NCBI RefSeq assembly: GCF_008728515.1
Contig: NW_022161845.1
Span: 62,001-126,000 of the forward strand
Reading direction: 5' to 3'
Origin: Papio anubis
Taxonomy: Eukaryota; Chordata; Mammalia; Primates; Cercopithecidae
Length of the DNA stretch: 64,000 bases
In this document: in pieces, positions 1-13,005 of the stretch
How positions within the stretch are numbered: position 1 is the stretch's first letter
Layout of the letters: every line of letters starts with the position of its first letter
Translations under genes and position numbers: made by a program
Notes under the pieces: model-generated
Told to the model about the DNA's origin: nothing
The model's input: only the letters and a program-made list of their open reading frames with translations
The model's database searches: none

Positions 1-2640
1 GGAAATCTGCCAATTGTAATATATAAAGTGACTTATGATGCCTTCACCCTCTTCATACAGTTGTTATAACTGGAGCATCTAAGTGCTTTGTACCATTAGT
101 CACTCCTGTATTGCAGTTTCATTCTTACATTTTGTAGTACCTTTTATACTTGTGATTTATGCCTACAGAATAACTAGGAAAACCATATATGTTTTACATA
201 CAGATTCCAGAAAGAGACAGAACTTGGCTAAGTAAAGTTATTTTTTAAATCCAGTTCTGTAATGGTGTTATAGGACACGTGGTTTTCCAGTAAAACCTAC
301 TCCTGTAGTTTCACTTTCCCTGCATAGACTTCTTCCTGGGCCATACTGCTTTCTTAAGCTATATCATGGTGGAATCTTATCCTTCATAATGTTTTGGAGA
401 AAGCTGAGGGTGGCGCCTGCACAATTTGATTTGGTGTAAAAATACACACCAAATCTGATTTCTGTTACATTAAGGCATTCTCTGACAAAATATACAGAAC
501 AAGAAATGAAGTGAATTGTGTTTTAGAAAAATCTTATGAGCTTGTTTCCCCGAATACCTGACCACTAATTTTAAAAAATGAATCAAAAACCCACTTTAAT
601 TGAATATTTAATAGATGATTTAATGGTCAAGTTAAGATACATTTTAACTGCTAAATATAAAAATGATTTGTGTTTGCTTACTGGAAATATTTGTAATATA
701 AGCCAACATATATAATAAACTAATATTTAAAGCAAATTTACTACGAAGAAATGAAATGACTATTTTCAATTTATAAACATTGTACATTCATCAAACTATA
801 TTTTTGACTAATAGTTGGCTTTTATAATATGAATATCATAACAGTGGATTGCCATTAACAGTAGAAATAGTTTAACTCATTTTTTAAAAGGGCAATACAT
901 TTTACTTTAAAATGAATCACTGGAAATATAAAAATGGCAATATTCTCCTATGGAAAGGCCCAAATGTAGCTAGAGTAAAATATATCATTTTTTATAAATA
1001 AACGAGTTTATTGTCTTATAAATTCCATCCTCTACATAATGCCTCATGTACTAGGGTGATCTACAGAAAAGAATCTGGGGTTGGCAAATAGGATGGAGCA
1101 TGTAATCCAGTCTAGTACCATTCTCCAACAAGTTATTTAATCAGAGTAAAGCTAGGCAAGTGTAGTGTACCTCAGTGTTCCTCCCAATAAAGTGGGTCAA
1201 GAATTACTTCATTTGATATATGAAAAAATAAACAAAAAAGACATGCTAAAATGTTTTGAAAAGTAACATGTTGTATAAGTAGAAAAGGCATGCTAATCAT
1301 TTGAAAATAACTCATCTAATTTGTTTTAGTATCTAAAAATAATGGTAGAATAGATATTTCAGGTTCCTGAAATTGCTGTTTCTTCACAGTACATTTTGAA
1401 TAAACTTTACTTAATTTGGAAAGTTTGAAATATGAAGTCCCTAAGGAAATTCTGAAAACTCCTTTGCATTCCTCAACGTTAAACACAAATACATTATGGT
1501 ATCTGATGTTACCACCACCTGGAGATTCCCTGATATTTTTACCATGGGGGGGAAAAAGGTGTATTAAAACATTTCTTTTACTTCTAGCATTATAGAAATC
1601 CCAGGCATAGGGCAATAAATACGTTACTGATACCCACAGGTGAGCAGGCAATTCTGTCCTGTGTTACAGGTACTTTGTCATTACCTTCTGAAACACTGTT
1701 TCACAGTGCAGGGTATGTTATATAAAAAATAAATGATGCTGCCAAATTTTAGCAGTTTCAAAGAAACATAAGTCAATGGCATAAGGGAAGTAGGTGACGT
1801 AATGACTCTAGAATTAAGTAGATGGCTTGAAGAGATGGATCATGAAGCTTAACCTTTGAAATTATTCATTGAATATTAATATAAACACATGGAAAAACAC
1901 ACTTCTAAGATGCTTTGCTAAAATTCTATTTATTAAATCAAATTTTTTTAAATGACAAAGAGAGATAATATATCCTATTCCTGGAAAACGTCTAAGAACA
2001 AACATCTAATAATCTGGTCTTACTTAAGGTTTCAGTTAAGGGTGTTTGTAGAGTAGGAGGTTAATAACGTCTAAACAATTACACAAAAAAAGGAAAGGGA
2101 AAAACTGACAATGAAACCCAAACTTGTCAATAAATGGTAAATGATTACAGATGAATCAAAGGAGATGAAAAATCAGACCAAATATTAATTTATGCAAATT
2201 GGAAAAGATTTAAAAACTGATTCAAAGAGGATGGGCAATTGAGACAACGACCAAACAAAGACAGACAAATAACCTCAAATTGACTTGAAGAACCACAGCA
2301 ACTCAGAAGGTGTTACTAATGAGATCTGAACTTTGATGATCCTAATGGGCATTTGGTGTTGTTTGGTCTAAAAGCGAGGAGGCAAGCTTTCTCTCCCCTA
2401 TGTAATGTGAACAAAATTTCTTTCTCCATGTAGGACATGGAGCACTAATGGTTCATCTAAATAAGCTACATTTATGAAGGCAGAAAAAAAATTATAAGAC
2501 AATTTTAAAAATTAAGAAAAATAAATACTGCTCTCCAAATAAAACACTAAACAGAAAGATACTCCGACAAAATTTGGACACAGGGTTGCTTTCCACCTTC
2601 TGCTTTTATCAGTTTCTGCTTTGCACTGAAAGTGTCTTGC
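1..2640. other. Intron 18, AT-rich, no recognised element
   Basis: I see no exon of WDR72 and no repeat I can name. The stretch is AT-rich with only short chance reading frames. Very old decayed repeats could be hidden here. Confidence 0.5.
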
Positions 2641-2885
2641 ATCTCTTGAGATAATTTTAATGGCTCTCTCTCTTTCAGAAAAAGGTTCCACAGCAGAACC
2701 TTTTCATTCCAGGTATCTCACCTTCTGAACCCAGCTTGGAGTATCCCCATTCCCATGTCCTGCCCATATCAAAATCACCCCATCTCCTGACCATGCCATA
2801 CTGCCCTGCGGTGGTATCTGTCCCCATGTTATTCCCTTTGCCTCAAATGCCCTTCTTGCATCCAGCCCTTTCCAACTAGTGTCAG
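2641..2885. repeat. Possible decayed L2/MIR-type sequence
   Basis: The phrase ccctttgcctcaaatgccc resembles the antisense L2 segment that often reads ctctgcctggaatgccc. The match is short and the rest is too diverged to be sure. Confidence 0.3.
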
Positions 2886-3650
2886 TTGGGTCTCCCCAGA
2901 AGCAGATGTGAGATGAAATTAGAAATGCAAACGTTTATTGGGAAGTAACACCCATGAAAGAAAAAAGGGCAAAAGTAGGATTATGTACATTGTGACCTTT
3001 AATATCTCATTCACATCCCCTAGAAATCATTTACTCTTCTTCTAAAAGTGCCTACATCCCCCACTTCTCTCACCCCTATGAAAAAGGATATATAAGTTTT
3101 TAAATCTCATTGGGTGTATTAGTCTATTTTCACAGTGTTATAAAGAAAGACCCAAGACTGGGTAATTTATAAAGGAGAGAGGTTTAGTTGACTCACAGTT
3201 CTGCAAGGCTGGGGAGGCCTCAGGAAACTCACAATCATGGCAGAAAGTGAAGTGGAAGCAGGCACCTTCTTCACAAGGCAGCAGGAGAGACAGGTGCAAG
3301 CAGGGGAAATGCCAGATGCTTATAAAACCATCGGATCTCATGACAACTCCCTCACTATCATGAGAACAGCATGGAGGAAACCACCCCTGTGATCCAATCA
3401 CCTCCTCTCTTTGCATGTGGAGATTACAGGTCCCTCCCTCTACACATGGGGATTATAATTAGAGATGAGATTTGGGTGGGGACACAGAGCCAAACCAAAT
3501 AATTGAGCTATTGGGTACTCACTTTCCTGTGATGCCCCCGTGCATATAATAAATTGGTATGCCTTTTCTCCTATTAACTTGTCTACTGTCTGTCTATTTC
3601 AACAGACTCACTTATCAAAGCTCCAGAGAGTACAGAGAAGTTTCTCTTAC
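2886..3650. mobile_element. Ancient LTR-like sequence, split by an MST-type LTR
   Basis: The left part (2886-3114) contains gtctccccagaagcagatg and the right part (3516 on) contains a typical LTR end with AATAAA-like and pyrimidine runs (ctcctattaacttgtctact). They read as one sequence once the element at 3115-3510 is removed. Family not identified; boundaries are approximate. Confidence 0.4.
3115..3510 (-). mobile_element. Solo MaLR LTR (MST/THE1-type)
   Basis: Read on the minus strand this has the MaLR LTR order: tttggctctgtgtccccacc, then ggtttcctccatgctgttct, a TATAAA-like ttttataag, cctgaggcctccccagcc, and ends near gactaatacacc. It is flanked by TTGGG on both sides (3110-3114 and 3511-3515), matching the 5-base duplications of ERVL-type elements, though its right end is somewhat diverged. 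No internal region or second LTR lies next to it, so it is a solo LTR. Confidence 0.85.
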
Positions 3651-4079
3651 CCTTCAGGCTCCATCAGTCTAACAGAAACTCTAAAGCAAAGAATGCCTAT
3701 GAAAAGAGGTCAACATGGGCCAGAAATGGTGAGGCTCTGTTATCACCATCTTGCTCAGCCATTGTCCCAAGAAGAGTGTGGCCTCTGCTCCAATGCTGGG
3801 TCAGATGTTGAAGGCACTAACAATTGGAAGCTGTCAGATAGCCATATTCCTCATATCTGGGAAAGGAGTCCTCTCTTGAAGAGGGATTTTAGCAGTACAT
3901 CTCTTCATGTCTGCCACACAATTATTCTCTAACACACATGTGAATGTCTATTCCTATGTGAAGCCTCTAAAATTCATTCCCAGGCAGTTGGTGGCTCTCT
4001 ACGCCTTTACAGCAATGTGAATGTTAATTTCTCATACCACACTGTGTCCTCACTATTTTTACAGCTTTCTCTCTGCCTT
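3651..4079. other. Intron, no recognised element
   Basis: A 130-codon open frame spans 3540-3932 on the plus strand, but it begins inside the LTR-like sequence and resembles no protein I know. It is probably chance or old repeat. Confidence 0.4.
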
Positions 4080-4175
4080 TTGGAAGGTAGAAATCACATC
4101 ATGGTCTTCTCAGATTTCCAGTACATAGCTTGGGAAACATAGTACCTAATAAAATATATTCAAAAGAGGGAGTGA
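4080..4175 (-). repeat. L2 3' end fragment
   Basis: The text aggtagaaatcacatcatgg ... gtacatagcttgggaaacatagtacctaata resembles the antisense L2 end (block ending in tag-tag-gtgctcaataaat). Diverged. Confidence 0.45.
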
Positions 4176-4619
4176 TTTGATGGCTGGACTTACCAGCTGG
4201 ATAACAGACCAGACTGGTTGATCCAGAGATACTAAGGGATATACCTCATGTATGTGAAAGTGAAAGGTATTAAGAAGTTCTCAAAAACTAATTTCAATGT
4301 ACTTTAAATACTAACGAACTATTGGACTTTAAGGATAACATGTATCAAAAATTAGCATGTTGTAAGCCAAAGTTTTGAAATTATGTTCCCAATCATAAAT
4401 CTAATCACAATCATAAGCAGATTACATGAACCTATCTGTGTATCTCTTTCCATCTATTATTCTCACTTCCAGTTTTCTCTTTCAATTTACAGACTGGGAA
4501 ACGGTCCATCTAATTTTAAAATTCTAAGATGTACTGTGTTTATTCTGTATTGTAAAATAATAATTTAATTTCAGTTGTAAATGTTAGAGTTTTCTTTGAG
4601 GACCTTTTTAGGCAAGGCT

Positions 4620-4800
4620 TAATAGTTCAGTAACATATATTCTTCATTTAATCAGCCAACAATGTTTACTCTCTGCTAGGCCCAAAGCTAAGCTGTGAGG
4701 ACATAAAGATGAAAGTGAATGAATAGGATAAGAAGCCCTCTTTCTAATGGTGGAGACAGAATAGCAGATGATTCACTATATGGACTGGGGAGTGCTATAA
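4620..4800 (+). repeat. L2 3' end fragment
   Basis: Shows the order aatcagccaacaatgtttac, tctgctaggcccaaagct, gaggacataaagatgaaag, typical of an L2 end, with strong decay. Confidence 0.5.
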
Positions 4801-4987
4801 TACCTAAAGGGTACACAAGGGAAAAAGAAAACATGGGAGAGAAAGAAAAGGAACTTCTTGAGTCAGTGTGAGTTACTCTTTTGGTTTCATCTCCTTCTGA
4901 ACTTTTAAAGGGAAGTAGGACAGAAACAAAGTCCTTAAGAATGTCTAGAATCCCTCTAGAATCCCTTTCTCTAATGAGTTCTCAGGA

Positions 4988-5165
4988 GGGTTGGTATTGC
5001 CCCCTAGGGGGAGGCTTTGGAAACTGCCAAAGTGAGGCACTGGGTTTCTCAATGATTGTAGAGACACTTATTGGCATTTGGTAGTCAGGCACCAGAGACG
5101 CCAGATGGCCTGCAATGCTTAGGAACGCCTTTCACAGTGAATAATTGTCCTGCTCGGTTTTCAAA
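4988..5165 (+). mobile_element. MER20-like hAT DNA transposon fragment
   Basis: The order ttgccccctaggggga, tgtagagacacttattggc, ccagagacgccagatggcctgcaatgc and agtgaataattgtcc follows the MER20 consensus (wide deletions and substitutions). The terminal inverted repeats are not clear. Confidence 0.6.
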
Positions 5166-6200
5166 TATTCCACTGATCATTCATGAAAAGAAAAGCTTTG
5201 TGTGTAATTTCCCAAGTCCAGAACACAACTTTGTTTTACATATAACCCTGGAGGAATCTTTCAAGGCTTTTAATATACCTTGAATTTTCTAAGAAGGCCA
5301 CTACCCTGTATATTAAGGAATGGCCACATTTTGCTACTACTGTCCAAAATTTTGCCAAGAAAATCTATTTTAGATACCCACATCACTGATAGAACCACCA
5401 CACACACAGACATCTGCATCAATAGCAGTGGTCTTATGTATACCACAGCATGTTATATAACAGTATGTTACTATATCTTTTAGTGTAGTCATGCCCAGGA
5501 TTTTGCACATAATACTTTACTATAAGTTACTTACTATTTTTTTTTCCTTTAAATGTTCTATAAATGATGTATGTAGGTAGGTTATATTGCTTATGAATGT
5601 TATTTTAAGATTATCAAGGGAGCATTACAAAATATTGGCTAGGACTGAGAGCATTGAGATCCACTACAATTACTTTTTCTAAAATTTCAAGACTGACCTC
5701 ATTCTAATGAGAAGAAACATGTGAGGCTGGAAGATTATATAGACCATGTTCTTATGCATATTCAACTACCAAGGAGCATTTTTACATTATCCCTAGATTG
5801 GCAGGGCTGCCTGGCTGGAGGACAGATATTCTGCACAGACAGACATAAAGGGCTCATGCTCATCTGCAGCAGGTAAAAGAAAGAACTAACAACTCTTCTT
5901 TGAACTGTCTTCATTTCTTGTAGCTTATTCTCAGGGGGTTGAAAATGAAATACTGTGCCTTGGTTTTTGCCTTCAAATACTTGTCAGCATTAATTTTTCC
6001 TGGTGGTTCTCTAGACAGATAAATTGCTCTTGAACAAAGTAGATAAATTTGAGGCAATGCCCCTGGATTAACACTTTAGAAGAAAACCATCATCCTTATA
6101 ATCATCATTTCCATTCTCTTTTTAGTACAGACTATTAACATATTATTTAGCATTTATTTCATTCTGCCTTGGACCAGAGTTCTCTGATAGATGTCTGTCA
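5166..6200. other. Intron, no recognised element
   Basis: AT-rich sequence with only short chance open frames. I recognise no exon or repeat. Confidence 0.45.
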
Positions 6201-6204
6201 TTGT

Positions 6205-6475
6205 CATTTATTACACATCCATTCACTCAGGCAACAAACATTTAATGAACACCCATCATGCACCATGTGGTCCACTTGCTGCTGGGAGCACAAGATTAGT
6301 AAGTTCCAACTTTTGCCCTCAAGGAGTTCACAGAGTTGGGAAAGAAAGGCAAATAAATAAGCAATTAGAATTCCAGGTAATATACAGTATTTTAGAAGGT
6401 TATAAAAGGAGTGTAGAAAGTAATATAAACGAAAATGTCAGCACCTAACATTGAACCTTAGACATAGTAAGTGCT
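6205..6475 (+). repeat. L2 3' end
   Basis: Clear L2 order: catccattcactcaggcaac, aacatttaatgaacaccca, ctgggagcacaagattagt, ccctcaaggagttcacag, aaataaataagcaattag, ending with a tail like agtaagtgcta. Confidence 0.8.
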
Positions 6476-7419
6476 AAAAAAGAAATGTTTTGAAGTTATT
6501 CAAATTGTTCCAAGGCTGAAAATTGGGCAGGTAAATTGAAGAGTTAAAATGGAAGGATAAGGCTCCAGCTAGCAAGATAATTGACATTCTGATGGGAATG
6601 GGATATTCCAAGGGCGTTGGGACAAATGAATAATTTTTCCTTCAGCCAACATTTCTCTAGCAATTGCCACATACTAGATACTGTGCTATCTGCTGAGAAT
6701 ACCAACCTCTCTAAATCACTTGTTTTTCTCTAAAGGAATTTAATCCCTCTATTTACCAAACCTGTCTTTAGAACTATGAATACATATCCATATTGGCTGA
6801 CAGAATTGCATCTGATGGAGGAACTAATGTCACACAAATTCCCAGGCTCAGAAGTAGAATGAATCATTAGTGGAGGCTAACCCAGGCCAGCCAGGTTGCA
6901 AAGACGGCTCTGTGTCAGCAGCATGAGGGCTATTGGTTACAAGAGATCAGGAACGAGCCAGAAGTCCATAGGGAGGTGATGAGTCAGAACACAATATGTG
7001 AATCTAAATACTGAGGAAACAAGGTTTGAGGCAGTGGCTCCTTAGAAACTTCTGTGGATAAACTGTAACCGAATAAGGAGTGAGGCAAGTTTCAGGCAAG
7101 GCTCAGGCCTCTAAAAATATCAAACTGAAATCAGATCATGACAGAGTGAGCAGTCAAGAGTGAACTAACTATCACTAACAGAGTCTTCTGGAGGGTTACA
7201 AACCAGATTCATTCATATGTCTATTTTTAAATTTTTTGTGAGCTTGCTGTGTATACATCTCATGGTCCTAGGATGGTGACTCTCAGATAACACAAATTTC
7301 AGTGTGTATTCAAGACTTTGTTTGGATGCTAAACAACAGCAATCGGCTGGTTTTCCTCCACTACCTCTTCTCTTACTAATTAGGAATTGGCTGAATCTTC
7401 AGTACAAACTATCTCACTT
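6476..7419. other. Intron, mostly unrecognised
   Basis: A weak L2-like phrase (ttcagccaacatttctctag) begins near 6641. The block 6830-7200 is less AT-rich and matches nothing I can name. Confidence 0.35.
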
Positions 7420-7540
7420 TCCATCCATTCATCCATTCACTCAATAAACACTTATTATCAGCTTTGAGGTAAGAGACCATTTTAGGTGATGGAAGGAAAA
7501 AAGATAAATAGACCTGATCCCTGTCCTTGAAGGGTCAGTG
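7420..7540 (+). repeat. L2 3' end fragment
   Basis: Shows catccattcatccattcactcaataaac followed by an L2-like line to cctgatccctgtccttgaag. Seen directly; subfamily not determined. Confidence 0.65.
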
Positions 7541-8489
7541 TCGGGAGGCCAGCCTCAGCTTCGGAGAACGATAGTGCAAAACACATTGATTTCAGTGACA
7601 GAATCTAGATCACTTTTTCTTTGTCAATAATTTAAATGGGTATGCAGACAATAATCAATAAAGTGGTGGCTGCACGACGGTTACCAAAGAAATATTTAAC
7701 TCAATTCCTCAATCCGACTATCTCCGGGAAGAGCCGGGTTGGCATTCTGACTGCTCATGAGGAAAAAAGATGATGAAATACTCTAGTTTTTCATATGCCA
7801 AGATGAAAATCATCAATCTCAATCTCCGTGGAAGATGAAAGTACTTTTAGAAAAGAGCAGTGAACTCTTATCAGTCTTTCTAAGGTGATGTGATCTTTAA
7901 GATGATACAGAGAGGGCAGAAACAGTAAAGAAGTTCAGAAGAATTTTTATGGGCAAAAGGGAAATGATGAAATTTCTCTCTCAATTTTATAAGGTGCTAA
8001 AAATAAGACAGGATATATATTAAACCCAAATGACTACAATGCTTTTTGAAAGATATATACCTTCTGATGTAGCATAAGTTAAGTTTGGCAATGCCGTTTA
8101 CATCTTGTTTTCTCAAGCTTGCATTATTCCTATTATCTTTAAACCATGGTTTCTTGACAGAGAACTGTTAAGCATCTTGTCTATTTTCTGGGGATTAGTT
8201 TAGTTAAAAAGTATAAAATAAAATCTATAGGTTACCTAAACAGGTACACTTGAAACTGAACACGCCAAGGATTCCTTTTGTGGATTCAACCTTCCATTAT
8301 ATCTTTAGTACACCTAGAATACCATATGTAACAACGTACCACCCAACATGGGGGCCAAGTCACGACACCACAGTCAGTCATGTATCACTGTGCTTTGCCC
8401 CTAAACCACAGGTAATGTGATCCCATTACAATTTGTGCCACTAGTGTGCTTAAAAGATTTCCCATACCACACTAGAGAGAAAGCCCCAG
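7541..8489. other. Intron, no recognised element
   Basis: Mostly AT-rich. A few CpG-containing bits (7670-7740, with cgacggttacc and gggaagagccgggttgg) stand out from the background, but no exon or repeat is recognised. Confidence 0.4.
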
Positions 8490-8600
8490 ACCTCACTATC
8501 ACATACAAGGCCTTCTATGATGTGTCCTCCATTACTTCTCTGCTCCTTGATTACACGTACCACACAGGCTCTTCCTAAATGACTTCTGTGGCCATAAAGA
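8490..8600 (-). repeat. Possible L2 fragment
   Basis: The phrase acatacaaggccttctatgatgtg is like the L2 segment with tacaaggccctccatgatctg on the antisense side. Short and diverged. Confidence 0.4.
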
Positions 8601-9660
8601 AGAACTCACTTAGTCTGGAGATCTTAAGAGTAAATGGAAAAAAGATGTGCTTGCTCCAAAAAATGGCAGTCAGGGAAGAGTTTCCCTGTAGGGTAGTCAC
8701 AAAGCCTTTCCACAAGTAGATATCCTTCTGGAAAATTCAGCAGGCCAAGAAAGCCTGCCCTGGGCCCGTACTTCTGCAGGGCAGGATCACCAAAATGTTT
8801 CTGTTGAATGGATTTTTAGTGTCTTGATTTACAATAAATGCGTGGTTTTATTTAAACAAAAAACACATTTTTATTATTTAATTTTCTATATAAGTCTTTG
8901 AAAATGACACATGCAATAAAGATTATTTGCAATACTCATATTTGATGCATCATTTTCAAACCACATGGTTTAGCATGAAATTTAAATTCAGCCAATAATT
9001 CCAAGGTGACAGTTTTATCTACAAAGCCTCCATTTCTAGTTCAACCAATTTATTTAATGGAACAATTTAGAGCACTTGTTTAAACTGATCCAAATAACAT
9101 TCAAAAGAAAGTAAAGGGAAATAACTTTCAAATGCAATTTAATAATAGAAACGATTGCTGTTTTTAAAGCAATGAATCTAAGCCTCAAATGTATTAATTG
9201 TACAAGTTCTTATTAAAGAGATTCAAGGAAGATAGCAATGTAATCATTATAAAAACATAAACTTAGATAAAATCTGCCATTTTTCCATAAAACACAGATA
9301 CACAAATATTAAGACCACAAATAAAATACATGCTGTGAAGTGTAACAGGAGAAAACACTGAAAAATAAGAAAAAGTTATAGGTTTAAATATACATTATGT
9401 TTTAACTCTCACTTCATTGGATTTCCATTGCTTTCTAGACACATTCCCTACAAATATTTCCAGACACCTGGTGATTTTCTTTATTATGAGGGTTGAGATG
9501 GCAATAATTAAGTACTCTGCATTTCCTTTGGCAAAAGAAAGCATGATTTATGAGAAAAGAATAAAAATCTAAGAAAAACACTTAACAAATTACTCAATTT
9601 TTAGATCAAACTGATTCAGGATAAATTTCTTCCATGTTGCAAGTATGGAAAATGTAGCTT
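8601..9660. other. Intron, AT-rich, no recognised element
   Basis: No exon, RNA gene or nameable repeat is seen. Confidence 0.45.
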
Positions 9661-9664
9661 ACTG

Positions 9665-9825
9665 GATAACAGCACGGTATTTTAAGAGAATATCTGGGTT
9701 TTCTTCCCTGTTTTTAGTAATTTTGTGTCTGTAGGCAAGACACATAACCTCTCTTAAGTCTTAGTTTATTCATTTTGCAAAGGGGGTAGTAATAGGAAGT
9801 ATGTCTCAAAGAGTAAGATGTATAC
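9665..9825 (+). repeat. MIR
   Basis: Contains the MIR core order: ggcaagacacataacctctcttaagtc, then attcattttgcaaagggggtagtaatag. These match the MIR phrase with ttaacctctctg and tgtaaaatggggataataat. Confidence 0.7.
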
Positions 9826-9855
9826 CACCGGTGGCATTTAAGATAGCTGGTGTGG

Positions 9856-10111
9856 CAACGTGGGCAGATTGCTGGAGCTCAGGAGTTTGAGACCAGCCTG
9901 GGTAACATGGTGAAACCCCATCTCTACAAAAAATGCAAAAATTAGCTAGGTGTGGTGGTACACATCTGTAGTCTCAGCTACTTAGGAGGCAGAGGTGGGA
10001 GGATCACCTGAGCTGGGAAGACTGAGGTTGCAGTGAGCCAAGATCACACCATTGTACTCTAGCCTGGGTGACAGAGTGAGGCACTGTGTTGAAAAGGAAA
10101 AAAAAAAAAGA
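9856..10111 (+). mobile_element. AluJ-type, 5' truncated
   Basis: Alu body from gggcagattgctggagctcagg to an A-rich tail. The phrases gaccagcctgggtaacatgg and tctctacaaaaaatgcaaaa point to AluJ. It lacks about 45 leading bases. A perfect 16-base target duplication, AAGATAGCTGGTGTGG, flanks it at 9840-9855 and 10112-10127. Confidence 0.95.
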
Positions 10112-10127
10112 AAGATAGCTGGTGTGG

Positions 10128-10906
10128 TGATAAACTTATTTTTAAAAATATATCTCAACACAATTTTAATGTGTATGATAAAAATATAAAATTTGTATGT
10201 AAAATAAAAAAATAAGTAATTTCTCAGGACAAACCTAGCTAGCATGATGGGAATCTCTCTTTCTTACAGTATAGTTCTTTTCAGTTGTACTTTGAAATTT
10301 CACTTCAATGAACATGAACATTTTAAAAACGGTAAAGAACACTTTAAAAACTAAATGTCAGAAGAAGGGTCTTAGGGTTCATGTGGATTGTGTCAGAATT
10401 AAAGGAAATGGTGAGCTAAATTTCATAAGGTACTCAGCAAAGCATTGGAATATATTAAAAACTCAATAATTCTTATTTTTCCTTGTGACTTATTGCTGCC
10501 ATATTACTATAATCTTAATAAATCAAATATACTCCGTTTAGCATAAAAGAAGTTTGAGTATCTGTGTATAGCAAAACCATCATCTTTTACTTTCCAAATG
10601 ATTTATAATATGTACCACCAAGAAACCAAGAAAGAATAAAAGAAATGAAGAAACAAGGGGAGGGACAGGAGCTCACAGAGGACAAATAAGCAAAGAGCTG
10701 ATGAAATTAAATGACATATACAATTTGCCATAATAATATTTTGCAAAATGACATACGTTGCAATGATTAGGCTAAGTAAATCTGCCTATGAAATTTGAGG
10801 AATTACTACACCCAGTGAATAGCACCTATATAATCATATTACATTTTGTCTCAGGACATTAGAAATAAAGAAAAGTTTTCTGGTTATGTTTTCTAAAAAT
10901 TCTATC
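10128..10906. other. Intron, no recognised element
   Basis: AT-rich unique-looking sequence between two Alu copies. Confidence 0.5.
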
Positions 10907-11153
10907 AACCAGCCTGGACAACACGGTGACATCCCATCTGTACTAAAAATAAAAATTAAAAAAAAAAACAAACTAGCTTATAATGGTGGTGCTTGCCTGT
11001 AATCCCAGTTACTCAAGAAGCTGATGCAGGAGGATCATTTTAGCCCAGGAGGTGGAAGTTGCAGTGAGCTATGATCATGTCACTGCACTCCAAACTGGGC
11101 GACAGAGCCTGCCTCAAAAAAAAAAAAAAATAAAAAAAAAAAAAAAAAAGAAA
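10907..11153 (+). mobile_element. AluJ-type, 5' truncated
   Basis: Starts at accagcctggacaacacgg and ends in an A-rich tail; includes cactgcactccaaactgggcgacagag. Flanks TAAAAATTCTATC (left) and AAAAAATCCTATC (right) look like a decayed target duplication. Confidence 0.9.
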
Positions 11154-11664
11154 GAAAAAATCCTATCTAAGGCAGTACATACCACTAAAAAGAAAGTCTA
11201 AAAACATTTCCTGTAATTTTACTAAGTTCTTGTGAATAGCGTTTTTTAAAATAAGCCTTTTCACAAAAAGAAAAGGGCAACATTAATATGAAATATACTA
11301 CTACTTGGATAGTTCTCTCTTCAATGTATTTTATGTGTCTCCCATTTAATTGCAATTGTAGTTAACATTTTCCTGCAGATAATTATTTCCGAAAATAATA
11401 TATGTCCAGCATTTTGTGAATATGTTTTGTTCCTTTAAACAAAGTATTCTAAATTTCATCCACCAACACATAAAGTGGCTGTAATATTCTGGTGTTCTAA
11501 TTCTTATCACAAATTAACCACAAATTTTCTTTTACCATAGGCAAAGAAAGGACTATTTAATAATTAATCGAAAGAGAATTAATACCACACTTTAATCCAA
11601 ATGTCTTTAGTCATAGTAAGACTAAATTCTCTACTGTCAACAGTTCTTTCTCTGAAGATGCAGT
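11154..11664. other. Intron, no recognised element
   Basis: AT-rich, unremarkable. Confidence 0.45.
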
Positions 11665-11760
11665 CCGGCCATGTTGCCCAGGCTGGACTCAAACTCCTAG
11701 GTTCAAACCATTCTCCCAACTCAGCCTCCCAAGTAGCTGGGACTGCAGGCACCTGGCTAG
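11665..11760 (-). mobile_element. Alu monomer fragment (antisense on this strand)
   Basis: Reads ggccatgttgcccaggctgg, cagcctcccaagtagctggg on the plus strand, so the Alu is on the minus strand, in sense with WDR72. It is the only Alu piece in this orientation in the window. Confidence 0.8.
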
Positions 11761-12824
11761 TATCCTTATCCTGTAAGAATGTACTGGGGACAGAATTGGG
11801 CACAATCTGGTGAAATCTCAAATATGAGTAACCCAAGTGACAGAAAAATTCACCTAAAGTTTCACTTTGATGGCTGACCAACAGTTTCTTACCTGGAAAA
11901 TGGGGCTCTGGGCCAATGAATAAGGTAGGCTCTCAAGATTAGGGAGAAAATTCAGAAATGACATCTACTGAGAGTTAACACACAATGAACAAATAACACT
12001 GGTTGTCTTGGGAGAGATGGAGGAAACCTATCAATGACACTACGGATGGCCTTCCATATGTATCAAAAACATTTTATATTTAGTAACATTGTTCCTAGTC
12101 CTGAATAAATTAAAAGAAAACCCTTTGTGAGAGATAAAAGAAGTACTTAACAATTTGACCGCCTGTAATATGTAAATTTATAACACGTTTTCCTGACAAA
12201 AACACACGTTTAATCACATGATCAATTAGCATATTCATCAAAAGCTTACAATAAAGTTGAAAATTAAAGTTGTACTTTTTTTTTTACAGTTTTTAATTTT
12301 TTTTAAGTAACAGCTAACAGTATGATAAAAATCATAGAACATTTTACAACATAAATTTAGACTCACTTGTTGGCCCTAAACCATAAACGTTATCATTAGG
12401 AAGTGACAGTGATGAAGTTTGTTATAAAATCAAATGATCCAACTCTAAAAATAGTTTAATTTTTATATGATATTTCTGTTGCCCAGAAAAGGAAAACTGG
12501 CACATGACTTTTATCGAGGTACAAAGTAAAAGCAAATTTCCCCATTATGATTACAGTATTCCTGTAATATATATCCTATTAAGCTATTGTTGTTAATTCT
12601 GCTTTCGCTTTTAATTGCTTAACTTCAAAACACTGTTATAAATAATACAAGCTATTCTTCTAGCAAATATTTATTATTATAATAGGATCCAGAAGTTCTT
12701 TCAACATTTGACAATTACAAGAGGAAATCGATAGCGGAATAGGTCAGAAACAGGGCACTTGGCTCAGTTCTTGCAGAAATGATATACTGTGAACTTATAT
12801 TTTCAACACTCTCTAAGTAGCAAT
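11761..12824. other. Intron, no recognised element
   Basis: AT-rich unique-looking sequence with T runs at 12277-12304. Confidence 0.5.
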
Positions 12825-13005
12825 GCTCCTCAAGTTATGATGGTGTTACTTCTGGATAAACCTATCCTATGACCTTTTCAACTTACAATGGGTTTATCTG
12901 GATATAACCCCATCATAAGTCAAGGAGACTAGTGAATGTCTATCACTTTTGCACCATAATATAATCGAAAATCATAAGTTGCACCACCATAAGTTGGAGA
13001 CTCTA
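12825..13005 (+). mobile_element. Tigger/MER44-type DNA transposon, internally deleted
   Basis: Contains several copies of the terminal motif: ctcaagttatgatggtgttac, ttcaacttacaatgggtttatc, ccccatcataagtcaagg, and gcaccaccataagttggag. The element folds back on itself and the middle of the family consensus is missing. It ends about 50 bases from the donor of the exon at 13055. Confidence 0.65.

Noticed and set aside
3540..3932. 130-codon plus-strand open frame
   Set aside because: Begins in an old LTR-like sequence and resembles no protein.
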